From Rhodocyclales bacterium GT-UBC (lineage in GTDB: Bacteria; Pseudomonadota; Gammaproteobacteria; Burkholderiales; Rhodocyclaceae): a stretch of 64,000 bases of DNA. The stretch spans positions 248,001-312,000 of the forward strand of contig QXPY01000004.1 of NCBI GenBank assembly GCA_003583745.1, given 5' to 3'. Shown here piece after piece: positions 15,752 through 26,400 of the stretch. The notes under the pieces were generated by a model that saw only the letters and a list, made by a program, of their open reading frames with translations, was not told where the DNA came from and searched no databases. The translations under genes and the position numbers were made by a program. The stretch's first letter is position 1; each line of letters starts with the position of its first letter.

Positions 15752-16582
15752 ATGACCACACGGACGCTTCGGGTTGCATCATTACGTACCTGGCTGGGAT
15801 TCGGAATTGCGCTTTTTATTTCGCTCCCCTCGTGGGCGCAGGAGTTTCCGACCGTGGGCCTGTTATACAACACCAAGGAAGCACACTCCCTGTCTTACCG
15901 ATGCTCAATGCTTGCGCCGTCAAAGATGGAGTGCGAATTCGTGCAGACAGCTATTAGGAGAAAGGGCGACCCGAACACACTCGCTCGATTAATCGAGCAA
16001 AGTAAGCGAGAGTTTCGTTCTGGGAAGCAATTTGCCAGCGCCAAAGACTGCCAAGCATACGGTGAAATGGTCGATGTTCTGGAGGGGCGCAAGAAAGCGC
16101 CTCTACCAGAGGGATTGGCCAAATTAACTGCGATGGAGAAACGCGATTTATTGGAAATCGCCAATGTGATGACTAGCATTTGTAGCAATCCAACTGAGGA
16201 GGGCTACATTAGATTAGGCAGACTCTCACATGCGCGGGATATGAGAACGTGCCTAGTTAGTTCGCAAACGTTTCGGCAGACCTTTGGTTATATTGGCGGG
16301 CGAGATTCGGCAAGTTCGGCATGGGTGGTGGAATCCAGGCCGGAGGGGGTTTGTGGGGTGGTCCAATTATCCAGATTCACGCCGGAGCGCAGTGATGTGG
16401 GGGATTACACCTTTTGGCGATACACCGCCAAGAAGGCAATCACTAATCCGCAAGCCATCGCCTTTCTTGGCGTCGGGAATAACATCAAATGCAGCGAACT
16501 GGATGAAGCTGAATATTTCTATGACTGGCGGAGTAAGCAGCAGCCGCTCCAATGCGACTACATTGAATTTTCAGTTCTCTAG
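15752..16582 (+). CDS. Exported Cys-containing cargo protein of unknown function
   Basis: About 276 residues with a clear signal peptide (WLGFGIALFISLPSWA, cleavage before QEF). The mature protein has paired cysteines (YRCSML...KMECEF, KDCQAY, SICSN, MRTCLV, GVCGVV, IKCSEL, QCDYIEF) consistent with disulfides in the periplasm or outside. There is no membrane anchor after the signal and no known domain. The ATG at 15752 is chosen because the frame further upstream runs through a strong terminator. It is the last gene before attR and stands alone behind that terminator. Such solitary exported cargo could alter the host surface, for instance in phage exclusion, but that is a guess. Confidence 0.68.
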   Translation: MTTRTLRVASLRTWLGFGIALFISLPSWAQEFPTVGLLYNTKEAHSLSYRCSMLAPSKMECEFVQTAIRRKGDPNTLARLIEQSKREFRSGKQFASAKDCQAYGEMVDVLEGRKKAPLPEGLAKLTAMEKRDLLEIANVMTSICSNPTEEGYIRLGRLSHARDMRTCLVSSQTFRQTFGYIGGRDSASSAWVVESRPEGVCGVVQLSRFTPERSDVGDYTFWRYTAKKAITNPQAIAFLGVGNNIKCSELDEAEYFYDWRSKQQPLQCDYIEFSVL

Positions 16583-16604
16583 CGTGACGAAAACCGCCCG
16601 CAAA

Positions 16605-16623
16605 GCCTACATGGTGCCTACAT
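16605..16623 (+). repeat. Paired GCCTACAT arm-type sites, right end
   Basis: GCCTACAT at 16605-16612 and 16616-16623, 11 bp apart, mirrors the pair at the left end in sequence, spacing and orientation. It lies 55 bp from attR. Probably bound by the integrase arm-binding domain. Confidence 0.65.
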
Positions 16624-16630
16624 TGCAAAC

Positions 16631-16671
16631 AGAAAAGAAAAAGCACCTAGGTATTTCTACCGTAGGTGCTT
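16631..16671 (-). terminator. Element-borne terminator behind the tRNA
   Basis: AAGCACCTA (16641-16649) pairs with TAGGTGCTT (16663-16671). On the minus strand the stem is followed by a T-rich run (complement of 16631-16640). It now terminates the rpsU-rpoD-tRNA transcription unit in place of the displaced terminator at 7085-7113. Confidence 0.78.
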
Positions 16672-16678
16672 GATTTTA

Positions 16679-16728
16679 TTGGTGGGCCCGCACGGACTTG
16701 AACCGTGGACCAAAGGATTATGAGTCCT
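16679..16728. repeat. attR: 50-bp direct repeat inside the intact tRNA
   Basis: Identical to 7118-7167. It covers the tRNA from the 5' anticodon-stem strand to the CCA end plus one further base, so the tRNA stays functional after integration. Confidence 0.92.
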
Positions 16729-16756
16729 CTGCTCTAACCAACTGAGCTACAGGCCC
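16680..16756 (-). tRNA. tRNA with CAU anticodon (tRNA-Ile2 or elongator tRNA-Met)
   Basis: A 77-nt cloverleaf on the minus strand with acceptor GGGCCTG/CGGGCCC, a D-arm with AGCTCAGTTGGTTAGAGC, anticodon loop CTCATAA, T-arm with GGTTCAAGTCC, discriminator A and encoded CCA. The CAU anticodon in the GACTCATAATCC context and the TTTGGTC variable region resemble lysidine-type tRNA-Ile2, but elongator tRNA-Met cannot be excluded. It starts 7 bp after the rpoD stop codon, so it must be cut from the rpoD messenger. It is the integration target of the element. Confidence 0.93.
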
Positions 16757-16763
16757 GAAAACT

Positions 16764-18734
<1,971 letters not shown>

Positions 18735-18786
18735 GAACACGATCCCTTGAATTGCGGAAAACCTCAAATTCTACCATAACTTAGCT

Positions 18787-20520
18787 TCATTTTCCCCGAT
18801 TGGCGAGGAGCTGGATGTAAGCAAGTTTTTCGGCGGCGCTCAGACCAGCGACGCCGAATTGCTGTGCTTTTGCCTGCAGTTCGGCGAAAGCGCGCTTTTG
18901 CCCGCCTTCCTGCAGCTTGTCCAGGGTGTCGCTGAATTCCAGATCGGACTCTTCTTCGTCAAACGGTTGGCCGAGAAGTTCCGAGGCGGCGTTTTCGATC
19001 ATTGATTCCTCCGGCATGCCACGCAACCGTTCGCGCAGGGCTGCGTAGCTGGTTGAGCCGCTGCCGTTGTCCTGCATCAGGTTGTGCAGGCGAATCAGGG
19101 CCGGTTTCTCGGGGGTGTCCGGCAGCAGTTCGATCGGCAAGCGGATGGCGAGTTGGGGTTTGTGCAGCACCATGCGCAGCAGGTTGCGGGTCAGTGACGG
19201 CGCGCTGCGCTTGACCTTGGGGGGCGCGGCGGGGGCGTACGACTTCAGTTCGCAGAGCCGCTCGACCTCGCTTTGCACGAAGCCGCTGGCCTCCGCCAGG
19301 CGCTTGACCAGTTGCAGCCGGAGCAGTGGCGTCGGCAACTTGTGCAGCAGCGGCTTGGCCTCGTAAATCAGTTGGGCCTTGCCCTCGGAGCTGGTCAGGT
19401 CGCAGCGCTGGGCTAGTTCGCGCAGCAGGAAATCCGAAAGCGGCATGGCCTGGGTGACCAGTCGGTCGAACTCTGCCTTGCCGTGGGCGCGGATGTAGCT
19501 GTCGGGGTCGTCTTCCTGGGGCAGGAAGACGAAGGCCAGGCGCTTGTTGTCGGCCAGCGCTTCGAGCGAGTTTTCGAGGGCACGCCAGGCAGCCTTGCGC
19601 CCTGCGTTGTCGCCGTCGAAGCAGAAGACAACCCGGTCGACCTGACGCAGCAGCTTGGTGACGTGCGTTGCCGTGGTCGCCGTGCCAAGCGTGGCAACGG
19701 CATTGCCGACGCCGTTCTGGGCCAGTGCGATGACGTCCATGTAGCCTTCGGTGACGATGGCGGTGTCGGTGTCGCGCAGCGCCTGGCGGGCTTGCGGCAG
19801 GCCGAACAGTTCGCGGCCTTTTTCGAACAGCGGGGTTTCCGGCGAATTCAGGTATTTCGGCTCGCCCTGATCGATGACCCGGCCACCAAAGGCGATGATC
19901 TCGCCCTTGGGGTTGATGATCGGGATCATCAGGCGGTCGCGGAAGCGGTCGTAGCGTCGTCCGGCATCGTTCTCGATGACCAGGCCGGCAATCTTGAGTT
20001 CGTCAGCGTTGTAGTCGGGAAAGACTTCCTGCAGGTTCTGCCAGCCGTCCGGGGCGTAGCCCATGCCGTAACGGGCGGCGATTTCGCCGGACAGGCCGCG
20101 CTTCTTGCAGTATTCGATGGCTTTCGGCGAGCGCTTGAGTTGGTCTTTGTAATACTGCGCAGCGCGTCCCATGATTTCGACCAGGGTGCGTGTCTGGCCG
20201 GGCTTTTCATCCCTGAAGCCACGTCCTTCGCTTTCCGGAACCTGCATGCCGGCGCGGCCGGCCAGGTCCTTGACCGCGTCGACGAAGCCGAGGCCCTGAT
20301 ATTCCATGACGAAACTGATGGCCGTGCCGTGGGCGCCGCAGCCAAAGCAGTGATAGAACTGCTTAGTCGGGCTGACCGTGAAGGAGGGGGATTTTTCGTT
20401 GTGGAAGGGGCAGCAGGCGGCGTAGTTGGCGCCGGCCTTCTTGAGCGGCACGAAGCTGTCGACCAGGTCGACGATGTCGACCCGGGCCAGCAGATCCTGA
20501 ATAAACGAATCCGGGATCAT
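18787..20520 (-). CDS. dnaG: DNA primase DnaG
   Basis: Synthesises RNA primers for chromosomal replication. 577 residues. The CHC2 zinc ribbon is visible as Cys37, His40, Cys58 and Cys61 (CPFH...YHCFGC). The Toprim catalytic core follows (IVTEGYMDVIALAQ, FCFDGDNAGRKAAWRALE). The C-terminal helicase-binding domain is less conserved and comparatively short. It lies 12 bp after yqeY and 52 bp before rpoD in the macromolecular synthesis operon. Confidence 0.97.
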   Translation of the reverse strand: MIPDSFIQDLLARVDIVDLVDSFVPLKKAGANYAACCPFHNEKSPSFTVSPTKQFYHCFGCGAHGTAISFVMEYQGLGFVDAVKDLAGRAGMQVPESEGRGFRDEKPGQTRTLVEIMGRAAQYYKDQLKRSPKAIEYCKKRGLSGEIAARYGMGYAPDGWQNLQEVFPDYNADELKIAGLVIENDAGRRYDRFRDRLMIPIINPKGEIIAFGGRVIDQGEPKYLNSPETPLFEKGRELFGLPQARQALRDTDTAIVTEGYMDVIALAQNGVGNAVATLGTATTATHVTKLLRQVDRVVFCFDGDNAGRKAAWRALENSLEALADNKRLAFVFLPQEDDPDSYIRAHGKAEFDRLVTQAMPLSDFLLRELAQRCDLTSSEGKAQLIYEAKPLLHKLPTPLLRLQLVKRLAEASGFVQSEVERLCELKSYAPAAPPKVKRSAPSLTRNLLRMVLHKPQLAIRLPIELLPDTPEKPALIRLHNLMQDNGSGSTSYAALRERLRGMPEESMIENAASELLGQPFDEEESDLEFSDTLDKLQEGGQKRAFAELQAKAQQFGVAGLSAAEKLAYIQLLANRGK

Positions 20521-20532
20521 GGGCGAAGCCCC

Positions 20533-20979
20533 TTAACCGGCCAATGCGGCTTTGACCAGTTTGGAGATCTCGGCCATGTCGGCCTTGCCGGCCAGGCGGG
20601 GTTTGAGGACGGCCATCAGCTTGCCCATGTCGGCCGGGCTCTTGGCGCCGGTTTCGGCGACGGCGGCAGCAACGGCGGCAGCCATTTCGTCGGCGCCCAT
20701 CTTTTCCGGCAAGTAAGCCGCGAGAATGGCGATTTCGGCTTTCTCGACATCGGCCAGGTCCTGGCGGCCGGCCGCTTCGTACTGGCTGACGCTGTCCTTG
20801 CGCTGCTTGACGAGTTTCTCGATGACGGCGCCGACAGCAGTGTCGTCGAGTTCGGTTTGCTCATCGACTTCCTTCTGCTTGACGGCGGCGAGCAGCAAGC
20901 GGATTGCTGCCAGCTTGCCGGCTTCCTTGGCCTTCATGGCGGCCTTCATGTCTTCGGTGATGCGTGCTTTGAGGCTCAT
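20533..20979 (-). CDS. yqeY: GatB/YqeY domain protein
   Basis: A 148-residue YqeY-family protein (MSLKARITEDMKAAMKAKEAGKLAAIRLL..., ending GKLMAVLKPRLAGKADMAEISKLVKAALA). The fold is shared with the tRNA-binding tail of GatB, but the family function is unclear. In Betaproteobacteria it is regularly found between rpsU and dnaG, as here. The length is typical. Confidence 0.93.
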   Translation of the reverse strand: MSLKARITEDMKAAMKAKEAGKLAAIRLLLAAVKQKEVDEQTELDDTAVGAVIEKLVKQRKDSVSQYEAAGRQDLADVEKAEIAILAAYLPEKMGADEMAAAVAAAVAETGAKSPADMGKLMAVLKPRLAGKADMAEISKLVKAALAG

Positions 20980-21004
20980 GGTCTTCTTTTGCGGATAATC
21001 GTCT

Positions 21005-21044
21005 GGAAAAGAGAAAAGCCGCCGGCTTTTGAAGGCGGGCGGCT
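21005..21044 (-). terminator. Attenuator-like terminator between rpsU and yqeY
   Basis: AGCCGCC (21017-21023) and GGCGGCT (21038-21044) form a GC-rich stem. On the minus strand it is followed by TTTTCTCTTTT. It would let rpsU be expressed above the downstream dnaG and rpoD, as known for this operon in enterobacteria. Confidence 0.65.
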
Positions 21045-21068
21045 CTGTCTGCAGCTAAGGTGTACCTA

Positions 21069-21281
21069 TTAGTACAGCTTCGGCGGCAGGGTCTGGCTAC
21101 GAATACGCTTGTGGTGGCGTTTGACGGCAGCAGCCAACTTGCGCTTACGCTCGGCGGTGGGCTTCTCGTAAAACTCGCGAGCGCGCAGCTCGGTCAGGAG
21201 ACCAGTCTTTTCGACGGTGCGCTTGAAGCGGCGAATAGCAACTTCGAACGGCTCATTTTCCTTGACTCGAATGTTCGGCAT
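21069..21281 (-). CDS. rpsU: 30S ribosomal protein S21
   Basis: A 70-residue basic ribosomal protein ([21 protein letters not shown]...). The start is the ATG at 21281, preceded by AAGGGGGTGA at proper spacing; a GTG three codons upstream is less likely. S21 aids mRNA base pairing at initiation. First gene of the macromolecular synthesis operon. It is separated from yqeY by 89 bp that hold a terminator-like hairpin. Confidence 0.97.
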   Translation of the reverse strand: MPNIRVKENEPFEVAIRRFKRTVEKTGLLTELRAREFYEKPTAERKRKLAAAVKRHHKRIRSQTLPPKLY

Positions 21282-21372
21282 GTAAATCACCCCCTTCCGT
21301 CAGGCGCCTGCCAGGTCAAGTAAAACGGCAGTGCGCGCAAATTTTGATCCGCAGGTCTGCGGGTAGCCGAAC

Positions 21373-21402
21373 AGTATATTCGAAATTACCTTTGCTGTTC
21401 AA
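21373..21402 (-). promoter_or_regulatory. Sigma-70 promoter of the rpsU-dnaG-rpoD operon
   Basis: On the minus strand TTGAAC (21402-21397) and TATACT (21378-21373) are 18 bp apart. Transcription would start near 21366, giving a leader of about 85 nt that includes a CCGCAG/CTGCGG hairpin (21351-21364). Confidence 0.7.
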
Positions 21403-21420
21403 GTGTTAAAATGCTGCCCC

Positions 21421-22449
21421 ATGTTAGTTCTCGGCGTTGAATCTTCCTGCGATGAGACCGGTATTGCGCTTTACGACAGCGCGGCCGGCCTGTTGTCGCA
21501 TGCCCTCCATTCGCAGGTGGCGATGCATGCCGAGTACGGCGGCGTCGTTCCCGAACTGGCTTCGCGCGACCACATCCGGCGCGTCGTTCCCTTGCTGCGC
21601 GAAGCGCTCGGTCGGGCCGGCAAGTCGCTGAACGAAGTCGATGCCGTCGCCTATACCCGCGGTCCGGGCCTGGCCGGTGCGTTGCTGGTCGGTTGTGCTT
21701 TTGCCGAAGCGCTGGCCGTGGCGATCGACAAGCCGACCATTCCGGTGCACCACCTCGAAGGCCATCTCCTCTCGCCGTTGTTGTCGCGCGATCCGCCGAC
21801 CTTCCCGTTCGTCGCCTTGCTGGTTTCCGGCGGTCATACCCAGTTGATGAAGGTGACCGGGGTCGGCGAGTACGAGTTGCTCGGCGAGACCCTCGACGAT
21901 GCGGCCGGCGAAGCTTTCGACAAGAGCGCCAAATTGCTCGGTCTGCCTTACCCGGGCGGTGCGCTGTTGTCGAAACTGGCCGAGCAGGGGCAATCCGGGG
22001 TGTATACCTTGCCGCGTCCGATGCTGCATTCGGGCGACCTGAGTTTCAGTTTTTCCGGACTGAAAACAGCCGTGCTGACCCTGGTTCGCGAACAGGGCGA
22101 AGGCTTGAGTGATGAATTCAAGGCGAATGCGGCACGGGCTTTCCAGGAAGCGATTGTCGAAGTGCTGCTGAAAAAGGCCTTGAAGGCCATGAAGCAGACC
22201 GGCCTGAAACAACTGGTGGTGGCCGGCGGCGTCGGTGCCAACAAGCAATTGCGGGCGACGCTCGATGACGAAGCCCGGCGCAAGCGCTTCCGTGTTTATT
22301 ACCCAGAACTCGAATTCTGTACTGACAACGGCGCCATGATCGCCCTGGCCGGTTGCCTGCGTTTGCAGGCCGGTACGCCGTCCAAGCCGGCGGGGGCTTT
22401 CGCTGTACAGCCGCGCTGGCCGCTCAGCGAGTTGCAGCGCCGTACCTAG
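21421..22449 (+). CDS. tsaD: tRNA threonylcarbamoyladenosine transferase TsaD
   Basis: Catalytic subunit for t6A37 formation on ANN-decoding tRNAs, acting with TsaB, TsaC and TsaE. 342 residues from the ATG at 21421 ([14 protein letters not shown]). The metal-binding HLEGH motif is at His111/His115, with further ASKHA motifs ([33 protein letters not shown]). It is divergent from rpsU, the usual betaproteobacterial arrangement. Its stop overlaps the convergent mgtC-like gene by 4 bp. Confidence 0.97.
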   Translation: MLVLGVESSCDETGIALYDSAAGLLSHALHSQVAMHAEYGGVVPELASRDHIRRVVPLLREALGRAGKSLNEVDAVAYTRGPGLAGALLVGCAFAEALAVAIDKPTIPVHHLEGHLLSPLLSRDPPTFPFVALLVSGGHTQLMKVTGVGEYELLGETLDDAAGEAFDKSAKLLGLPYPGGALLSKLAEQGQSGVYTLPRPMLHSGDLSFSFSGLKTAVLTLVREQGEGLSDEFKANAARAFQEAIVEVLLKKALKAMKQTGLKQLVVAGGVGANKQLRATLDDEARRKRFRVYYPELEFCTDNGAMIALAGCLRLQAGTPSKPAGAFAVQPRWPLSELQRRT

Positions 22450-23213
22450 TTCCGGGCGTGGGCGATATGGAAGGCGTCCACGCCGGTAATCTCGATCAGC
22501 TTGCCGGACATCTGCGAGAGATGCTCGCTGCGTTCGCGGCTCAGGGCAAGGGCGACGAAGCGCCATTCCTGGCTGTTGTCGCGATAATTGATGGTGAAGG
22601 AGCCACCGGCGACTTCGTAGCCGCGTTCCAGGATAGCGCTGCGGATCTGCTGTTCCTGCGGCAGGAAACCGGGTCGGAAATGCAGCGTGATCGAGATGGC
22701 GTGGCGCGAGGGCAGCCAGCGCTCAAGTCGCGAAACATAGAGCATGCAGAAGGTCGACAGCAGGGTGAGCAGGATGGCGGCGCCGTAAAAGCCGATGCCG
22801 ACCAGCACGCCAATCACCGAGGCAGACCAGATCGAGGCGGCGGTGGTCAGGCCGCTGATGTTCAGGCCTTCCTTCATGATCACGCCGGCGCCGAGAAAGC
22901 CGATACCGGTCAGGATGCCCTGGATGACCCGGGTCGGGTCGGGTGGTGGCGTCAGGTTGGATACGTGCTGGAACAGCGCCGAGCCACCGTACCAGAAATT
23001 GGGATAACCGACGATGACGGTGGCGGCGCAGGAGGCCACGCAAACCAGCGCATAGGTCCGCATGCCGGCGGCACGTCCGTGGTAGGAGCGTTCATAGCCG
23101 AGGATCATGCCGAGCAGCAAGGCACCGACCAGATTCATGAAAATGATCAGGTTGGTGGTGATTTCGCCGACCGACCAATAGCTGGCGAGAAGTTCGGAAA
23201 TGAGCGGGGTCAT
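22446..23213 (-). CDS. MgtC/SapB-family membrane protein
   Basis: An inner-membrane protein of about 255 residues from the ATG at 23213 ([11 protein letters not shown]). The N-terminal half has four to five hydrophobic helices with the family signature [33 protein letters not shown] and [12 protein letters not shown]. The C-terminal half is a soluble ACT-like domain. MgtC proteins influence magnesium homeostasis and F-ATPase activity in other bacteria; the role of this paralogue is not known. It is convergent with tsaD, and 210 bp separate it from putA. Confidence 0.87.
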   Translation of the reverse strand: MTPLISELLASYWSVGEITTNLIIFMNLVGALLLGMILGYERSYHGRAAGMRTYALVCVASCAATVIVGYPNFWYGGSALFQHVSNLTPPPDPTRVIQGILTGIGFLGAGVIMKEGLNISGLTTAASIWSASVIGVLVGIGFYGAAILLTLLSTFCMLYVSRLERWLPSRHAISITLHFRPGFLPQEQQIRSAILERGYEVAGGSFTINYRDNSQEWRFVALALSRERSEHLSQMSGKLIEITGVDAFHIAHARN

Positions 23214-23423
23214 GACGATGCCTGTTGGAATCTGTATGTAGTGTTCTCCAAAAGCACCGGCCGGACAAGGGGAGGCCGGCATTTGGGTTGAACCGGCCCG
23301 GGATTCGGTGCATCAAACCGGCATGGCTGTGCCGACCCGCTCGAAGGAAGACGGCATGAGTCCTTCGCAACGGCGCTCCAGTCCGCTCTGGCAAGGCCGA
23401 TTTGCTTCAGGAAGGGGGCGACC

Positions 23424-26400
23424 ATGACTGACACCCTGCGCCAGGCGATCCGCCAGGCCTATCGCCGCGATGAGGCGGCCTGTCTGACGCTGCTCGGCAG
23501 CGAGTTGCGTGCGCTGGCGATCGACCGCGAAGCGGTGAGCCGGCAAGCCCGGCAACTGGTCGAGGCGGTGCGCCGGCAGCGTCGCCAGGCCAGTGGCGTC
23601 GATCACCTGATGCATGAATTTTCGCTGTCCAGCCAGGAGGGCGTCGCCCTGATGTGCCTGGCTGAAGCCTTGCTGCGGATTCCCGATACGCCGACGGTGG
23701 ACCGGCTGATCCGCGACAAGATTTCGCGCGGCGATTGGGCCAGCCATCTCGGCGGCAGTGCATCGCTGTTCGTCAATGCCGCGACCTGGGGGCTGATGCT
23801 GACCGGCAAGCTGGTGGCGACGCACAGTGAGCGGGCGCTCGGGGGCGCGCTGGCCCGGTTGATCGCCAAGGGGGGCGAACCGCTGATCCGCAAGGGCGTC
23901 GATTTTGCCATGCGCCTGCTGGGCCAGCAGTTTGTCATGGGCGAGAGCATCGAGGCGGCCTTGAAACGTTCGCGCCGCAACGAACAGAAGGGCTACAGCC
24001 ATTCCTTTGACATGCTCGGCGAGGCGGCGTTGACGGCCGCCGACGCCGAGCGTTATGGCCGCGCCTACGAAGCGGCGATCCACGCGATTGGCCAGGCCAG
24101 CGGCGGGCGGGGTGTCGTCGCCGGACCGGGCATCTCGATCAAGCTCTCGGCGCTGCATCCGCGTTATGTGCGCAGCCAGCGTGAGCGGGTGTTCAGCGAA
24201 TTGCTGCCTCGTCTCAAGGGGCTGTTGCTGCTCGCCAAGCACTACGACATCGGGCTCAATATCGATGCCGAAGAGGCCGATCGACTGGAGCTGTCGCTCG
24301 ACCTGCTCGCCGCCCTGGCGGGCGATCCCGATCTGGCCGGCTGGCAGGGCTTGGGTTTCGTCATCCAGGCGTATCAGAAGCGCTGTCCGGCGGTGATCGA
24401 TTTCCTGATTGATCTGGCGCGTCGCAACGGGCGCCGCCTGATGATCCGCCTGGTCAAGGGGGCGTATTGGGATAGCGAGATCAAGCGCGCCCAGGTCGAT
24501 GGTCTGAGCGATTACCCGGTCTATACCCGTAAGCCGCATACCGATCTGGCTTACCTGGCCTGCGCCGCGCGTTTGCTGGCCGCGCCGGATGCGATCTACC
24601 CGCAATTCGCGACCCATAACGCCCATACCCTGGCCCGTATCAGCGAGATGGCCCGCCGGCTGGCAGTCGATGAATACGAGTTCCAGTGCCTGCATGGCAT
24701 GGGCGAGCCGCTCTACGACAACGTGGTTGGCGCCGGCAACGCGGGGCGGCTGTGCCGGATCTACGCGCCGGTCGGGACGCATGAAACCTTGTTGCCCTAT
24801 CTGGTCCGGCGCCTGCTGGAGAACGGCGCCAACAGTTCCTTCGTCAATCGGATCGTCGATGAGCGGGTTTCGATCGATACCTTGATCGAGGACCCGCTGC
24901 TCACGCTGCAGGCCACGCAGGGCCAGCGGCATCCGGCGATTCCCTTGCCGGGCGACTTGTACGGTGCCGGGCGGATCAATTCCGCCGGGGTCGATTTGTC
25001 GGACGAAACCACGCTGGATGAGCTGGGCGCTGCGCTTGATGCGCTGGCCACGCGTGTCTGGCTGGCCGGGCCACTGGTGGCCGGGCTGGGCTTGGTGGCG
25101 GGCGAAGGCGTGCCGGTGCGCAATCCGGCCCGGCACAGCGATCTGGTGGGGCGGGTGGTCGAGGCCGATGTCCCTCTGGTTGAGCTGGCTTTGCAGCATG
25201 CCGCTGCGGTCAGCACCGGCTGGCATGCCACGCCACTCGCCCAGCGTGCCAGGCTGTTGCAGAACGCCGCCGACATGCTGGAGAGGGCGCGTAACGAGAT
25301 CATCAGCCTGTGCATCCGCGAAGCCGGAAAAACCTGGTCGAATGCCGTTGCCGAGTTGCGCGAGGCAGTCGATTTCTGCCGTTACTACGCACAACAATTG
25401 CTCGATGGCCGCTTCGAGAGCCCGGCAACCCCACCCGGCCCGGTGGTCTGCATCAGCCCCTGGAATTTCCCGCTGGCGATCTTCATCGGCGAAGTCAGCG
25501 CCGCGCTGGCGGCGGGGAGTCCTGTTCTCGCCAAACCTGCCGAGCAGACCCCGCTGATCGCACATCTGGCGGTGCAGTTGCTGCATCGTGCCGGCGTGCC
25601 GCCGGCCGTACTGCAATTTCTCCCCGGCCGTGGCGAGGTGGTGGGGGCCCGGCTGACGGCCGATCGGCGCGTGCGGGGCGTGGTGTTTACCGGCTCAACC
25701 GAGGTGGCGCGGGTGATCAACCGCAGTATTGCCGGGCGTCGTGGTGTGCGCCTGATTGCCGAGACCGGTGGTCAGAATGCGATGATCGTCGACTCGTCGG
25801 CCCTGCCCGAACAAGTGGTGCAGGACGTGCTGGCTTCGGCCTTCGACAGTGCCGGTCAGCGCTGTTCGGCGCTGCGCGTGCTGTGCCTGCAGCAGGATAT
25901 CGCCGAGCGGGTGCTGGACATGCTCAAGGCGGCGATGCCGCAGTTGCGGCTGGGCGATCCACGCATTCAGGCGGTCGACGTCGGCCCGGTGATCGACCAG
26001 GCGGCGCACGACAATTTGCAGGCCCATATCGAGGCCATGCGTCGCCAGGCTTGCCCGGTCTTCCAGCTTCCTTTGCCGGCCGAGTGCGGCGAAGGCTGTT
26101 TCATTGCGCCGACGCTGATCGAGATCGATCGTCTGAGCTTGTTGCAGCGCGAAGTCTTCGGCCCGGTCGTGCATGTCCTGCGCTTCGCCGCCGACGAATT
26201 GCCCGCTCTGGTCGAGCAGATCAACGCTACCGGCTATGGCTTGACTCTGGGCATTCACAGCCGGATCGACGAGACCATCGGTGACATCATTGCCAGGGCA
26301 CAGGTCGGCAATATCTACGTCAACCGCAACATGGTGGGGGCGGTGGTTGGTGTCCAGCCTTTCGGTGGCGAAGGTTTGTCGGGGACCGGCCCGAAGGCCG

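Larger units (their letters stand above)
7118..16728. mobile_element. 9.6-kb integrative element in a CAU-anticodon tRNA gene
   Basis: The element is bounded by 50-bp perfect direct repeats (7118-7167 and 16679-16728) that are the 3' half of a tRNA gene; the right copy is part of the intact tRNA. It carries a tyrosine integrase next to the left end. Integrase arm-site pairs lie at both ends. All genes run on the plus strand: accessory genes, HTH proteins, a primase-helicase, an SSB, phage-associated small proteins, a SET-domain protein and an exported protein. There are no capsid, portal, relaxase or type IV secretion genes, so it resembles a phage satellite or an integrated replicon that needs a helper to move. 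GC content is mosaic, with the centre GC-richer than the flanks. Confidence 0.88.

Noticed and set aside
7118..16728. Calling the element a prophage
   Set aside because: No capsid, portal, terminase large subunit, tail or lysis gene is visible; only replication and small phage-associated genes are present.
19483..21072. A 529-codon plus-strand frame opposite dnaG and yqeY
   Set aside because: Spans two real genes and their junction on the other strand; no signals of its own.
23313..25616. A 767-codon minus-strand frame opposite putA
   Set aside because: Gln/Arg-rich low-complexity translation typical of antisense frames; putA fills the region with clear motifs.
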